Origin: Pseudomonas chlororaphis | GTDB lineage: Bacteria; Pseudomonadota; Gammaproteobacteria; Pseudomonadales; Pseudomonadaceae | Assembly: GCF_000783395.1 (NCBI RefSeq) | Contig: NZ_JSFK01000001.1 | Span: forward strand, 663,673-727,672 | Length of the DNA stretch: 64,000 bases | Direction of reading: 5' to 3' | Part shown: positions 16,678-24,914 of the stretch, piece by piece | Numbering within the stretch: the first letter of the stretch is position 1 | How the letters are laid out: each line of letters opens with the position of its first letter | Made by a program: the position numbers and the translations under genes | Notes under the pieces: generated by a model | Told to the model about the DNA's origin: nothing | The model's database searches: none | Seen by the model: the letters and a program-made list of their open reading frames with translations, nothing else

Positions 16678-17430
16678 ATGCGTGTGTTGAAAATGGGCCT
16701 GGTGCTGATGCTGTGGCTGTTCGCCGTCAGCGCCCAGGCCGAGTTGACGTTCCCGGCGCTGAGCGGGCGGGTAGTGGATGAAGCGCAGATGCTCGAGCCG
16801 TCGGTGCGCGCGCAACTGAGCCAGCAATTGCAGGCCCACGAGCAGGCGACCGGCGAGCAATTGGCGGTCGTCACGCTGCCGGATCTGCAAGGCACGACCA
16901 TTGAGGACTTCGGCGTTCAACTCGGTCGCCACTGGGCCATCGGGCAAAAGGACAAGAACAATGGCGCGCTGCTGATCGTCGCTCGTGACGAGCGCAAACT
17001 GCGCATCGAAGTCGGTTATGGCCTCGAAGACCGGCTGACCGACGCGCAGACTTCAGTGATCATCCATCAAGTCATCACCCCCGCCTTCAAGGCCGGTAAT
17101 TTCAGCAAGGGCATCAGCGACGGCGTGGCGGCGATGCTGGTGGTGCTGGGCGGCAATCCGCTCGACGAACCGTCGACGGTCTATGAGTCGAGCGGTGATC
17201 CGTCCGATGATTTCATCTCGCGGCATCCGGGATTGTTCGTGTTTTTGGTGATGTTGTTCATCCTGACGGTGTTTGTCTGCCAGATGCTCGGTATCCTGCC
17301 TGCCGGCCGTGGCGGCTCCGGAGGAGGGGGCGGCTTCGGCGGTGGTGGCGGATTTGGCGGCGGCGGTGGAGGCGGCTTCAGCGGCGGCGGGGGCAGTTTC
17401 GGCGGCGGTGGTTCATCCGGCGGCTGGTGA
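16678..17430 (+). CDS. TPM-domain membrane protein with glycine-rich tail (YgcG-like)
   Basis: This 250-residue protein has a signal peptide (LVLMLWLFAVSAQA), then a TPM_phosphatase domain (GRVVDEAQMLEPSVRAQLSQQL, LRIEVGYGLEDRLTDAQ). A transmembrane segment (FVFLVMLFILTVFVCQML) and a long Gly/Ser/Phe tail complete it. ATG 16678 is preceded by GGGGG; upstream in-frame codons fall inside the REP element and would be spurious. TPM domains occur in photosystem II repair factors; the bacterial role is unknown. It sits between lemA and a second TPM gene, forming a conserved envelope module. Confidence 0.83.
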   Translation: MRVLKMGLVLMLWLFAVSAQAELTFPALSGRVVDEAQMLEPSVRAQLSQQLQAHEQATGEQLAVVTLPDLQGTTIEDFGVQLGRHWAIGQKDKNNGALLIVARDERKLRIEVGYGLEDRLTDAQTSVIIHQVITPAFKAGNFSKGISDGVAAMLVVLGGNPLDEPSTVYESSGDPSDDFISRHPGLFVFLVMLFILTVFVCQMLGILPAGRGGSGGGGGFGGGGGFGGGGGGGFSGGGGSFGGGGSSGGW

Positions 17431-17463
17431 CATTAAAAGAATAATGAGCAGGCACTTTTCAAC

Positions 17464-18081
17464 ATGGCATTACTGACTGAACACGAACAACGCAAAGTCG
17501 CCGAGGCGATCGCCCGGGTCGAGCGCGACACCGACGCCGAACTGGTGACGGTGCTCGCGGCGCGCGCCGATGACTACGCGTACATCCCGTTGTTGTGGGC
17601 GAGCCTCTTGGCACTGGTGGTGCCGGGCGTCGTCCACTACCTGACCGGTTGGCTGACCCTGCGCAGCCTGCTGCTGGTGCAGTGGGGCGCGTTTATCGTG
17701 CTGTGCCTGCTGTTTCGTCTGCCGAAAATCACCACCCATCTGATTCCGCGTCGCGTGCGGCATTGGCGCGCGTCGAACCTGGCGCGCCGGCAGTTTCTCG
17801 AACAGAACCTGCACCACACCGTGGGCAGCACCGGCATGCTGATTTTTGTCTGCGAGGCGGAGCGGTATGTGGAGATTCTGGTGGATGAGGGGATTTCCAA
17901 ACGGCTGGATAACAAGAGTTGGGATGCGATTGTGGCGGCGTTTACCGAGCAGGTCAGGCAGGGGCGCACGCTGGAAGGGTTTGTCACGTGTATCGAAGCG
18001 TGTGGCGAGTTGCTGAAAGTGCATGTGCCGGTGACGCAGGTGAGGAATGAGTTGCCGAATCGGTTGATTGTGCTGGGGTAA
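17464..18081 (+). CDS. TPM-domain membrane protein, second copy
   Basis: This 205-residue protein has a short N-terminal TPM part (EHEQRKVAEAIARVERDTDAELVTVLA). Two hydrophobic helices follow (about residues 38-85), then a cytoplasmic or periplasmic portion containing VGSTGMLIFVCEAERYVEILVDEGI. It lacks a signal peptide and is shorter than its upstream neighbour. It is 33 bases downstream of the first TPM gene with no terminator visible between them. The role is unknown beyond association with LemA. Confidence 0.8.
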   Translation: MALLTEHEQRKVAEAIARVERDTDAELVTVLAARADDYAYIPLLWASLLALVVPGVVHYLTGWLTLRSLLLVQWGAFIVLCLLFRLPKITTHLIPRRVRHWRASNLARRQFLEQNLHHTVGSTGMLIFVCEAERYVEILVDEGISKRLDNKSWDAIVAAFTEQVRQGRTLEGFVTCIEACGELLKVHVPVTQVRNELPNRLIVLG

Positions 18082-18087
18082 GACAAA

Positions 18088-18304
18088 CCCTCACCCCAGC
18101 CCTCTCCCAAAGGGAGAGGGGGCCGACCGAGGTGTCTGGTGCTCGACATCGACCTGAAACACCGAGTCGATTATGGATTAACAGCTGATCGCTTTATTTT
18201 GATGCTTCTAATACCTGAGTTCGACTCGGTATTTCAGGTCGGCGTAACTCGCGAAAACACCTCGGTCAGTCCCCTCTACCTCTGGGAGAGGGCTAGGGTG
18301 AGGG
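18088..18304. repeat. MITE-like element, family D (long copy)
   Basis: Terminal arms CCCTCACCCCAGCCCTCTCC and its partner GGGAGAGGGCTAGGGTGAGGG enclose a core. That core contains a second inverted repeat, GACCTGAAACACCGAGTC facing GACTCGGTATTTCAGGTC. Shorter relatives occur at 37409, 45112 and 45303. No coding capacity. Confidence 0.8.
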
Positions 18305-18406
18305 CCGCTTTAACCAACCGTTGGGTAAATAAGAGCGTGTCCCCAACCCCCATCCCCCCTAAAATACCCGCCATTCCCGATTCCGCCCGTCCGAGGCCGC
18401 TTTTCC

Positions 18407-19639
18407 ATGTCCGTTACTGCTCCTGCCACCCAGCCTGCGCCCGATCACCACGCCCAGTTCATCGAGCTGCTGCAAACCAGCCTCGACCAGAACGGCTTCA
18501 TCAAACTGGTGCTGGCCAAGTACGTCGGCGAAGAAGTGGATTTGCAGCGGGTCATTATCAAAGCGGTAACAGTCAAATCGCAGCCGAATCTGTCGTTCGT
18601 CTATCGCTACAAAACCCGCGACATCACCAAAAACCTGCCGCTGAACGAAGGCGTGGCGACGATTGCCGCGCTACTGCCAGCCTCGTTCAAAAATGCTCAT
18701 TTGTTGGCGGTGACTGACGAAGCCCAGCTCGAATACAGCAAAAAGGGCAAGCCTTCGCTGTTCAAAAGCAAACCTCAGCAATTGCGCGAAGCGCCGTCCG
18801 CTGAGCACAATCGCGAGAAAAACCGCTTCCTTGAGCTGAGCCGACCGTTCCTCAAGGACCTCGGCGTGACCAACGCGCAACATGAGCTGATCCCGGCGAT
18901 GTCGCGCAAGTGGAAGCAGATCAACAAGTTCATCGAAGTGTTCAGCCATGCCCTGACCTCGTCGCCGCTGGCGCTGGACAAACCGGTGCGGGTGGCGGAT
19001 TTCGGTTCGGGCAAGGGCTACCTGACGTTCGCCATTCACGATTACCTGCGCAACACGCTCAAGGCTGAGGGCGAGGTCACCGGCGTCGAGTTGCGCGAAG
19101 AGATGGTCAATCTGTGCAACGCTGCGGCGGCGAAGCTCGATCATCCGGGGCTGCTGTTCAAGTGCGGTGACGTGCGCAGCGTGGCGCCGAGCGAACTGGA
19201 CGTGATGATCGCCTTGCATGCCTGCGATATCGCCACCGATTACGCGATCCACACCGGCATCCGCTCGGGCGCGTCGATCATCATGTGCTCGCCGTGCTGC
19301 CACAAACAGATCCGCCTGCAGATCCAGAGCCCGGCGTTGCTCAAACCGATGCTGCAATATGGTTTGCACCTGGGCCAGCAGGCGGAAATGGTCACCGACA
19401 GCTTGCGTGCGCTGTTCCTTGAGGCCTGCGGTTATGAGACCAAGGTGTTCGAGTTCATCTCGCTGGATCACACCAACAAGAACAAGATGATTCTGGCGGT
19501 GAAACGCGCCGAGCCGGTCGACCCGGCGCAGTTGTTGGTGAAGATTCAGGAGTTGAAAGACTTCTACAACATCAGCGAGCACTGTCTGGAAACCCTGCTG
19601 CGCGCCGACGGCTACCTGACCGGACAAGATCTGAAATAA
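18407..19639 (+). CDS. SAM-dependent methyltransferase (Methyltransferase_32-like)
   Basis: This 410-residue protein has a central class I methyltransferase core: VADFGSGKGYLTFAIHDYL (SAM-binding motif I), GVELREEMV and LHACDIATDYAI. A Cys-rich SPCCHKQIR segment follows. An extended N-terminal region of about 170 residues precedes the core. The layout resembles the Methyltransferase_32 group, which includes eukaryotic METTL25-type proteins. The substrate is unknown; an RNA or protein target is plausible. ATG 18407 lies just after the family-D element. A REP pair follows the stop, so the gene is probably transcribed alone. Confidence 0.78.
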   Translation: MSVTAPATQPAPDHHAQFIELLQTSLDQNGFIKLVLAKYVGEEVDLQRVIIKAVTVKSQPNLSFVYRYKTRDITKNLPLNEGVATIAALLPASFKNAHLLAVTDEAQLEYSKKGKPSLFKSKPQQLREAPSAEHNREKNRFLELSRPFLKDLGVTNAQHELIPAMSRKWKQINKFIEVFSHALTSSPLALDKPVRVADFGSGKGYLTFAIHDYLRNTLKAEGEVTGVELREEMVNLCNAAAAKLDHPGLLFKCGDVRSVAPSELDVMIALHACDIATDYAIHTGIRSGASIIMCSPCCHKQIRLQIQSPALLKPMLQYGLHLGQQAEMVTDSLRALFLEACGYETKVFEFISLDHTNKNKMILAVKRAEPVDPAQLLVKIQELKDFYNISEHCLETLLRADGYLTGQDLK

Positions 19640-19644
19640 AACCA

Positions 19645-19724
19645 CTGTAGGAGCTGCCGAAGGCTGCGATCTTTTGATCTTAAAAAACAAGATCAAAAGA
19701 TCGCAACCTGCGCCAGCTCCTACA
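19645..19724. repeat. REP pair, family B
   Basis: Inverted GTAGGAGCTGCCGAAGGCTG arms lie six bases after the methyltransferase stop, between convergent genes, where the stem may help termination. Confidence 0.88.
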
Positions 19725-19735
19725 AGGGAATGTGT

Positions 19736-20668
19736 TCAGGCTGTGGCAGGTTGGGCAGGGCGCACGGCGGTTTTGCGCCCGAGCATGACCGTTGCAATCA
19801 CGCCACAGGCAAACACCCAGGTAATCGGCTCGACATGTTCGCCAAAGAACAGCGCCGAAAACGCGATGGTGAAGAAGATCTGCAGCAACTGGATCTGACT
19901 GACCCGGGCGATGCCGCCCATGGCCAGCCCGGCGTACCACGCAAAGAAGCCGAGAAACTGCGAAAACAGCGCCACATAACCAAACGCCCACCAGGTCTTG
20001 GCCGATACCGCGCCCTGATGCTGAAGCGCCAGATACCACACCGGCCCGATCAACAGTGGCGTCGACAGCACCAGCGCCCAGCAGATCACCTGCCAGCCGC
20101 CCATCTCCTTGGCCAACCGGCCACCTTCGGCGTAACCCAGACCACCGACGGCAATCGCGCCGAGCATCAACAGATCCCCCGCCTGAATACTGCCGGCCCC
20201 GGTGTACAACGCATAACCGAGCACCAACGCACTGCCCAGTGCCGCGCAAGCCCAGAAGGCTTTGGACGGGCGTTCATGGGACAACCACGCGGCATACAAC
20301 GCCACGCACAGCGGTTGCAGGCCGTTGACCAGCGCACCGTGGGAGGCCGGCAAGGTTTGCATGGCCCACGCCGACAACACCGGAAAACCCAGAATCACCC
20401 CGGCGATCACCAGGCTCAGGCCTTTGACTTGCTGCCATGTCGGCCACTTTTCGCGGCGCCACAACAACAGCAGCGCCGCCGGAATCGCTGCGAACAATGC
20501 GCGGCCCAAACCGTTGAGCAAAGGATGCAGTTCCTGCACCACGATGCGGGTGAAGGGCAGGGTGAGGCTGAAAATCACCACGCCGAGCAGGCCGAGGGCC
20601 ATGCCGGTGTTTTCGCGCGAGGACATGATGGTGGACCAGATGTTGAGGTGGCTGAAAGGTATCTTCAT
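19736..20668 (-). CDS. DMT-superfamily EamA transporter
   Basis: Up to 310 residues with ten hydrophobic segments in two EamA halves (MALGLLGVVIFSLTLPFTR and LLMLGAIAVGGLGYAEG). Family members export amino acids or other metabolites. An ATG at 20626 (MSSRENTG...) is a likelier start than the ATG at 20668, because the family begins close to the first helix. Neither has a strong ribosome site. It is monocistronic and convergent with the methyltransferase gene. The substrate cannot be assigned. Confidence 0.8.
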   Translation of the reverse strand: MKIPFSHLNIWSTIMSSRENTGMALGLLGVVIFSLTLPFTRIVVQELHPLLNGLGRALFAAIPAALLLLWRREKWPTWQQVKGLSLVIAGVILGFPVLSAWAMQTLPASHGALVNGLQPLCVALYAAWLSHERPSKAFWACAALGSALVLGYALYTGAGSIQAGDLLMLGAIAVGGLGYAEGGRLAKEMGGWQVICWALVLSTPLLIGPVWYLALQHQGAVSAKTWWAFGYVALFSQFLGFFAWYAGLAMGGIARVSQIQLLQIFFTIAFSALFFGEHVEPITWVFACGVIATVMLGRKTAVRPAQPATA

Positions 20669-20737
20669 CTAGCCATAACCTGCGGAGTTCGGGCTGTTAC
20701 AGCTAGGCACAGACTTATCCGTACAGTTTGACGACCT

Positions 20738-20804
20738 CTTCGCGAGCAGGCTCGCTCCCACAGTGGATCGCATTCCAATGTGGGAGCGAGCCTGCTCGCG
20801 AAGA
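20738..20804. repeat. REP pair, family C
   Basis: Inverted arms TTCGCGAGCAGGCTCGCTCC in a short hairpin of about 67 bases. Two more copies lie at 24831 and 29473. Confidence 0.88.
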
Positions 20805-20904
20805 ACGATGACACGGTCTTTCAGGTAGTAGCCGGTTGTTACCCGGAGCTCCAGATTAGGTCTACCTTGAACACTCCCAAGCATTCTCCAGAGGAGTCCT
20901 CCCC

Positions 20905-21486
20905 ATGGCCGCGAAAAAGATCCTGATGCTGGTCGGCGATTACGTCGAAGACTACGAAGTAATGGTGCCGTTCCAGGCCCTGCAAATGGTCGGTCACAGC
21001 GTCCACGCCGTGTGCCCGGACAAGGCTGCCGGCCAGACTGTGCGCACCGCGATCCATGACTTCGAAGGCGACCAGACTTACAGCGAAAAGCCCGGTCACT
21101 TGTTCGCGCTCAACTTCGACTTTGCCAAGGTCAACGAAGCCGATTACGACGCGCTGTTGATCCCCGGCGGGCGTGCACCGGAATACCTGCGCCTCAACGA
21201 AAAAGTCCTCGAGCTGGTGCGCGCCTTCGACAAGGCCGGCAAACCTATCGCGGCGGTCTGCCACGGCGCGCAATTGCTGGCGGCGGCGGGTGTGCTGGAA
21301 GGTCGCGAATGCAGCGCCTACCCGGCCTGCGCGCCGGAAGTGCGACTGGCGGGCGGTACGTACATCGACATTCCAGTGACGGACGGCCACGTTCAAGGCA
21401 ATCTGGCCACGGCACCGGCGTGGCCGGCGCATCCGAACTGGCTGGCCGGTTTCCTCGGCTTGCTCGGCACCAAAATCACCCTGTAA
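20905..21486 (+). CDS. DJ-1/PfpI-family protein
   Basis: This 193-residue protein has the DJ-1/PfpI fold. The nucleophile-elbow Cys lies in [11 protein letters not shown], and the acidic partner region is [14 protein letters not shown] near the N-terminus. Family members act as glyoxalase or deglycase enzymes, chaperones or peptidases; the exact activity cannot be chosen. An AGAGGAG site precedes ATG 20905. A small ribbon-helix-helix gene begins 13 bases after its stop, so the two are in one operon. Confidence 0.85.
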   Translation: MAAKKILMLVGDYVEDYEVMVPFQALQMVGHSVHAVCPDKAAGQTVRTAIHDFEGDQTYSEKPGHLFALNFDFAKVNEADYDALLIPGGRAPEYLRLNEKVLELVRAFDKAGKPIAAVCHGAQLLAAAGVLEGRECSAYPACAPEVRLAGGTYIDIPVTDGHVQGNLATAPAWPAHPNWLAGFLGLLGTKITL

Positions 21487-21499
21487 CGAGGATTCGCCG

Positions 21500-21805
21500 A
21501 TGTGCGAGCTCTACGTCAAGGCCGATCCGATTCTCTACGAGTCACGCTCGCGCTCGCTGCGCATCTGCGGCGTGGTGACGACGTTGCGCCTGGAGAATCA
21601 GTTCTGGGACATCCTCAGCGAAATCGCCGAGGTCGATGGCATGACCACCAACCAACTGATCGCCAAACTGTATGAAGAGGTAATGGATTATCGCGGTGAG
21701 GTGGTGAATTTTGCCTCGTTCCTGCGGGTGAGTTGTATGCGCTATCTGAGTCAGAGACGGGTGAGTGCGCCGGAGTTGTCGGTGGTGCGGGCGGTGGTGA
21801 AATAG
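21500..21805 (+). CDS. Ribbon-helix-helix domain protein
   Basis: This 101-residue protein has a central RHH-like segment (VVTTLRLENQFWDILSEIA, followed by EVDGMTTNQLIAKLYEEV), as seen in small DNA-binding or Arc-like proteins of the RHH_4 type. GAGG lies upstream of ATG 21500. It follows the DJ-1-like gene in the same direction and may regulate it, or be a stand-alone DNA-binding protein. No antitoxin-toxin partner is visible nearby. Confidence 0.75.
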   Translation: MCELYVKADPILYESRSRSLRICGVVTTLRLENQFWDILSEIAEVDGMTTNQLIAKLYEEVMDYRGEVVNFASFLRVSCMRYLSQRRVSAPELSVVRAVVK

Positions 21806-21823
21806 GCCAGACCGGGTTGACCC

Positions 21824-21917
21824 CATCGCTGGCAAGCCAGCTCCCACAGGTATTGTGATGCGGCACAGTTATAGGGCACACAACAGACCTTTGTGGGAGC
21901 TGGCTTGCCAGCGATAG
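21824..21917. repeat. REPIN, family A
   Basis: An inverted pair of family-A units with a spacer of about 45 bases, between the RHH gene and the YegP-like gene. Confidence 0.88.
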
Positions 21918-21997
21918 GGCCGGTACAGGCGACAGATAATCAGGACTGGTCTTTACTCTGAAGCGCGAAATCTCTCAATCGCCAAGGAGCAACGAGC

Positions 21998-22342
21998 ATG
22001 TCCGGATGGTACGAACTCAGTAAAAGCAGCAATGGCCAGTTCAGGTTCGTTCTGAAAGCGGCGAACGCCGAAACGATTCTGACCAGCGAGCTGTACACCA
22101 CTCGCGCAGCGGCCGACGGCGGCATCGCGGCGGTGCAGACCAACAGCCCGCTGGATGAGCGCTACGAGAAGAAATCGACGAAGGACGGCCACCCGTACTT
22201 CAACCTGAAAGCCGCCAATCATCAGGTCATCGGAAGCAGCGAGGCGTATTCATCGGAGGCGGCGTGCGATAAAGGCATTGCCAGCGTCAAGGCGAACGGG
22301 CCGAGCAAAGTGATCAAGGACAAGACATTGCCCGTCCTCTGA
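21998..22342 (+). CDS. YegP-family protein (tandem DUF1508 repeats)
   Basis: This 114-residue protein consists of two DUF1508 repeats: GWYELSKSSNGQFRFVLKAANAE... and ...DGHPYFNLKAANHQVIGSSE. Each ends in a GI..V (A/T) helix. YegP-like proteins are small stress-associated cytoplasmic proteins of unknown biochemical role. AAGGAG lies ahead of ATG 21998. It is flanked on both sides by REPINs, so it is a single-gene unit. Confidence 0.87.
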   Translation: MSGWYELSKSSNGQFRFVLKAANAETILTSELYTTRAAADGGIAAVQTNSPLDERYEKKSTKDGHPYFNLKAANHQVIGSSEAYSSEAACDKGIASVKANGPSKVIKDKTLPVL

Positions 22343-22367
22343 ACCCATTTTCAAATCCACCACCATT

Positions 22368-22461
22368 CCTGTGGGAGCTGGCTTGCCAGCGATGAGGCCA
22401 TTTCATTCAGCATCGATGTTGAATGATCCACCGCCATCGCTGGCAAGCCAGCTCCCACAGG
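22368..22461. repeat. REPIN, family A
   Basis: An inverted pair of family-A units between the convergent YegP-like gene and the dihydrodipicolinate synthase-like gene. Confidence 0.88.
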
Positions 22462-22480
22462 TTTTTGCGTTGTCAGTAGA

Positions 22481-23362
22481 TCAGCGCAGGGTTTTCAGGA
22501 TTGCTTGCAGCTGAGTCTGGCCCGCTTCACTCAGCGGAAATACCGGCAAACGTGGATCGCCCACCTCCAGCCCGGTCTGCCGCAAACCTGCCTTGATCGT
22601 CGCCGGCAAGCCGCCCTTGAGGATGAATTCCAGCAGCGGCAACTGGCGATAGAACAGCTCGCGCGCGCGGTTCAGATCACCCGCTAACGATGCTGCGTAC
22701 AAGTCCAGATTCAGTTGTGGAATCAAATTCGGCGCCGCCGTGCACCAGCCTTTCGCCCCGGCGGCAAACGCTTCCAGTGCCAGCGGATTGCAGCCGTTGT
22801 AGAACGGCACCTGACCCTCGCCGAGCAATTGCAGCTTGTGCATGCGCTGAATATCGCCGGTGCTTTCCTTGACCATGGTCACGTTTTCCACGGCATTGAC
22901 GATGCGCAGAATCAAATCTACGGACATATCGGTGCCGCTGGTGGCCGGGTTGTTGTAGAGCATGATCGGCACGCCGATGCGCTCGCCGATGGCGCGGTAG
23001 TGGGCGAGGATTTCTGCTTCGGTGAGTTTCCAGTACGAAGCTGGCAACACCATCACCACATCGGCGCCATGGGCTTCGGCGAAACGCGCGCGGCGTACGG
23101 CTTTGGCGGTGGTCAGGTCGGACACGCTGACAATGGTCGGCACGCGTCTGGCCACATGCTTGATGCTGAACTCGGCGACCTGATCCCACTCCGCATCGCT
23201 CAGGTAAGCGCCTTCGCCGGTGCTGCCCAGCGGCGCGATGGCGTGGACGCCGCTGTCGATCAGGCGATCGATCGATTGTCCGAGCGCTGGCAGATCCAGC
23301 CCTTCGCCATTGGCGCCGAACGGGGTGATGGTGTAGCCGATGATGCCGTGAATAGTGGACAT
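22481..23362 (-). CDS. Dihydrodipicolinate synthase-family aldolase (DapA-like)
   Basis: This 293-residue protein has the DapA/NAL fold. GSTGEGAYLSDAEW is the substrate-binding loop, the Tyr is in IMLYNNPATSGTDMS, and the Schiff-base Lys is in TMVKESTGDI. Its context, a class II aldolase gene 22 bases upstream and a divergent regulator, points to a catabolic lyase for a keto acid rather than lysine synthesis. GGAG precedes ATG 23362. The substrate is unknown. Confidence 0.83.
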   Translation of the reverse strand: MSTIHGIIGYTITPFGANGEGLDLPALGQSIDRLIDSGVHAIAPLGSTGEGAYLSDAEWDQVAEFSIKHVARRVPTIVSVSDLTTAKAVRRARFAEAHGADVVMVLPASYWKLTEAEILAHYRAIGERIGVPIMLYNNPATSGTDMSVDLILRIVNAVENVTMVKESTGDIQRMHKLQLLGEGQVPFYNGCNPLALEAFAAGAKGWCTAAPNLIPQLNLDLYAASLAGDLNRARELFYRQLPLLEFILKGGLPATIKAGLRQTGLEVGDPRLPVFPLSEAGQTQLQAILKTLR

Positions 23363-23384
23363 GGGAATCTCTCCGTAACAGGGT

Positions 23385-24167
23385 TCAGTTCAGGCAATCG
23401 GCGTGTTGACGCAGGTTCTGCCGGGCGTAGTAGTTGAAGGCGGCGGCGTGGCGTTTCGGCTTGGCGATCCAGTCGTGCGCCTCGCGGCCCAGCTCCGGGA
23501 TGATCGGCTTGATCGTGCCGGCGGCCATCGCCAGCAGTTGCAGTCTGGCCGCGCGTTCGATCAATTGGGCGATGACACACGCCTCTTCAATGGTTGTGCC
23601 GGTCGACAACTGACCGTGGTGCGAAAGCAGAATCGCGCGTTTGTCGCCCAGCGCACCGGCAATCAGCTCGCCTTCTTCGTTGCCCACCGGCACACCCGGC
23701 CAGCCCTCAAGAAATGCGCAGTCGTCGTACAGCGGGCACAGGTCCATGTGGGAAATCTGCAGCGGTACTTCGAGCATCGACAACGCCGCCACGTGGGTCG
23801 GGTGCGTGTGGATGATGCAATTCACATCCGGGCGTGCGCGGTACACCCAGCTATGGAAACGGTTGGCCGGGTTGGCCATGCCGTGACCTTCGAGGACTTC
23901 CAGATCCTCGTTGACCAGCAGCAGATTGCTCGCGGTTATTTCGTCGAAACCCAGGCCCAATTGCTGAGTGTAATAGGTGCCGGGCTGCGGGCCACGGGCG
24001 GTGATTTGGCCGGCGAGGCCTGAGTCGTGACCGTTCTCGAAGAGAATCCGGCAGGTCAGGGCCAGCTTTTGCCGGTCCGTCCACGTATTATCCGCCAGGT
24101 TTTTTTGCATCTGGGTCAGCGCTTGCTTGACCAGTTGGTCTTTGGGTAGTGCTAATGTCTTGGCCAT
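23385..24167 (-). CDS. Class II aldolase/adducin-family protein
   Basis: This 260-residue protein carries the class II aldolase metal-site pattern: HTHPTHVAALSML with the paired His, then LLSHHGQLSTGTT with a further His. Zn-dependent cleavage of sugar or keto-acid phosphates, or a decarboxylation role, is typical of the family. The start is ATG 24167, with GGACACAGAC upstream; the frame is open to 24218, but that start would overlap the operator region. It is the first gene of a two-gene operon with the DapA-like aldolase, divergent from the XRE-cupin gene. Confidence 0.85.
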   Translation of the reverse strand: MAKTLALPKDQLVKQALTQMQKNLADNTWTDRQKLALTCRILFENGHDSGLAGQITARGPQPGTYYTQQLGLGFDEITASNLLLVNEDLEVLEGHGMANPANRFHSWVYRARPDVNCIIHTHPTHVAALSMLEVPLQISHMDLCPLYDDCAFLEGWPGVPVGNEEGELIAGALGDKRAILLSHHGQLSTGTTIEEACVIAQLIERAARLQLLAMAAGTIKPIIPELGREAHDWIAKPKRHAAAFNYYARQNLRQHADCLN

Positions 24168-24192
24168 GTCTGTGTCCTTTGGGTGATTGCAA

Positions 24193-24228
24193 ATGACACG
24201 AAAGAGGCTATATGACACAAAGTGTCAT
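24193..24228. promoter_or_regulatory. Palindromic operator between aldolase and XRE-cupin genes
   Basis: ATGACAC-AAA-GTGTCAT (24212-24228) is a perfect 7+7 palindrome with a three-base spacer, and a half site ATGACACG lies at 24193-24200. Its position in a divergent promoter next to an XRE regulator makes it the probable binding site. Confidence 0.65.
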
Positions 24229-24273
24229 TGGCAAGCACAAATCGTCGCTTCCTTGCTGGAATAACCGCCGCGC

Positions 24274-24816
24274 ATGTCTATCCGTTTGAAATTGTTAAGA
24301 AAAAAACTTGGCGTAACCCTTGAGGCACTGGCCGAAAAGTCCGGCATGACCAAGAGTTATCTGTCGAAAGTCGAGCGCGGGCTGAACACCCCGTCGATTG
24401 CTGCCGCGTTGAAACTGGCGAAGGCGTTGAACGTGAAAGTCGAGGAATTGTTCTCCGAAGACAACGTCAGCCTCGACAGCTACAGCCTGGTGCGCAGCCA
24501 TGAGCGCCAATCATTGGCGGCCAATGACCAGAGTCCGGGATATGCCGTGCTCGCGCATCAGGTCAGCGAGCGCAACCTGCTGCCGTTCATCATCTACCCG
24601 CCGAGCGAGTTCACTGACAAAACCTTCAAAGAACACTTGGGCGAGGAGTTTCTGTTCGTCCACGAAGGGCAGGTCGAAGTGGATTTCATGAACGAGAAAG
24701 TGCTGCTGGAACGCGGCGATGCGTTGCACTTCAATGCGCAGAAACCGCACCGGATCCGCTCGGTCGGGGAGGTGCAGGCGCAGTTGCTGGTGGTGGTACA
24801 CAGCAGCGAAGAATGA
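24274..24816 (+). CDS. XRE-family regulator with C-terminal cupin domain
   Basis: This 180-residue protein has an N-terminal HTH_3 (residues 1-60: GVTLEALAEKSGMTKSYLSKVERG) and a C-terminal cupin_2 (about 110-175: EFLFVHEGQVEVDF, RGDALHFNAQKPH). Cupin-XRE proteins such as PuuR or SutR sense a small metabolite. It is divergent from the aldolase/DapA-like operon, and a perfect palindrome lies between them, so local repression of that operon and of itself is likely. ATG 24274 is the only sensible start. Confidence 0.85.
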   Translation: MSIRLKLLRKKLGVTLEALAEKSGMTKSYLSKVERGLNTPSIAAALKLAKALNVKVEELFSEDNVSLDSYSLVRSHERQSLAANDQSPGYAVLAHQVSERNLLPFIIYPPSEFTDKTFKEHLGEEFLFVHEGQVEVDFMNEKVLLERGDALHFNAQKPHRIRSVGEVQAQLLVVVHSSEE

Positions 24817-24830
24817 GGTGCGCCCCAAAA

Positions 24831-24897
24831 GCTTCGCGAGCAGGCTCGCTCCCACAGGTTTGCATTCCAAATGTGGGAGCGAGCCTGCTCGCGAAGG
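24831..24897. repeat. REP pair, family C
   Basis: Inverted TTCGCGAGCAGGCTCGCTCC arms directly after the XRE-cupin stop, between convergent genes. Confidence 0.88.
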
Positions 24898-24914
24898 CGT
24901 CAGACCGGTTTACA

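Noticed and set aside
18139..18717. Plus-strand frame of 192 codons starting inside the family-D repeat
   Set aside because: It overlaps the methyltransferase gene in another frame and begins in repeat DNA.
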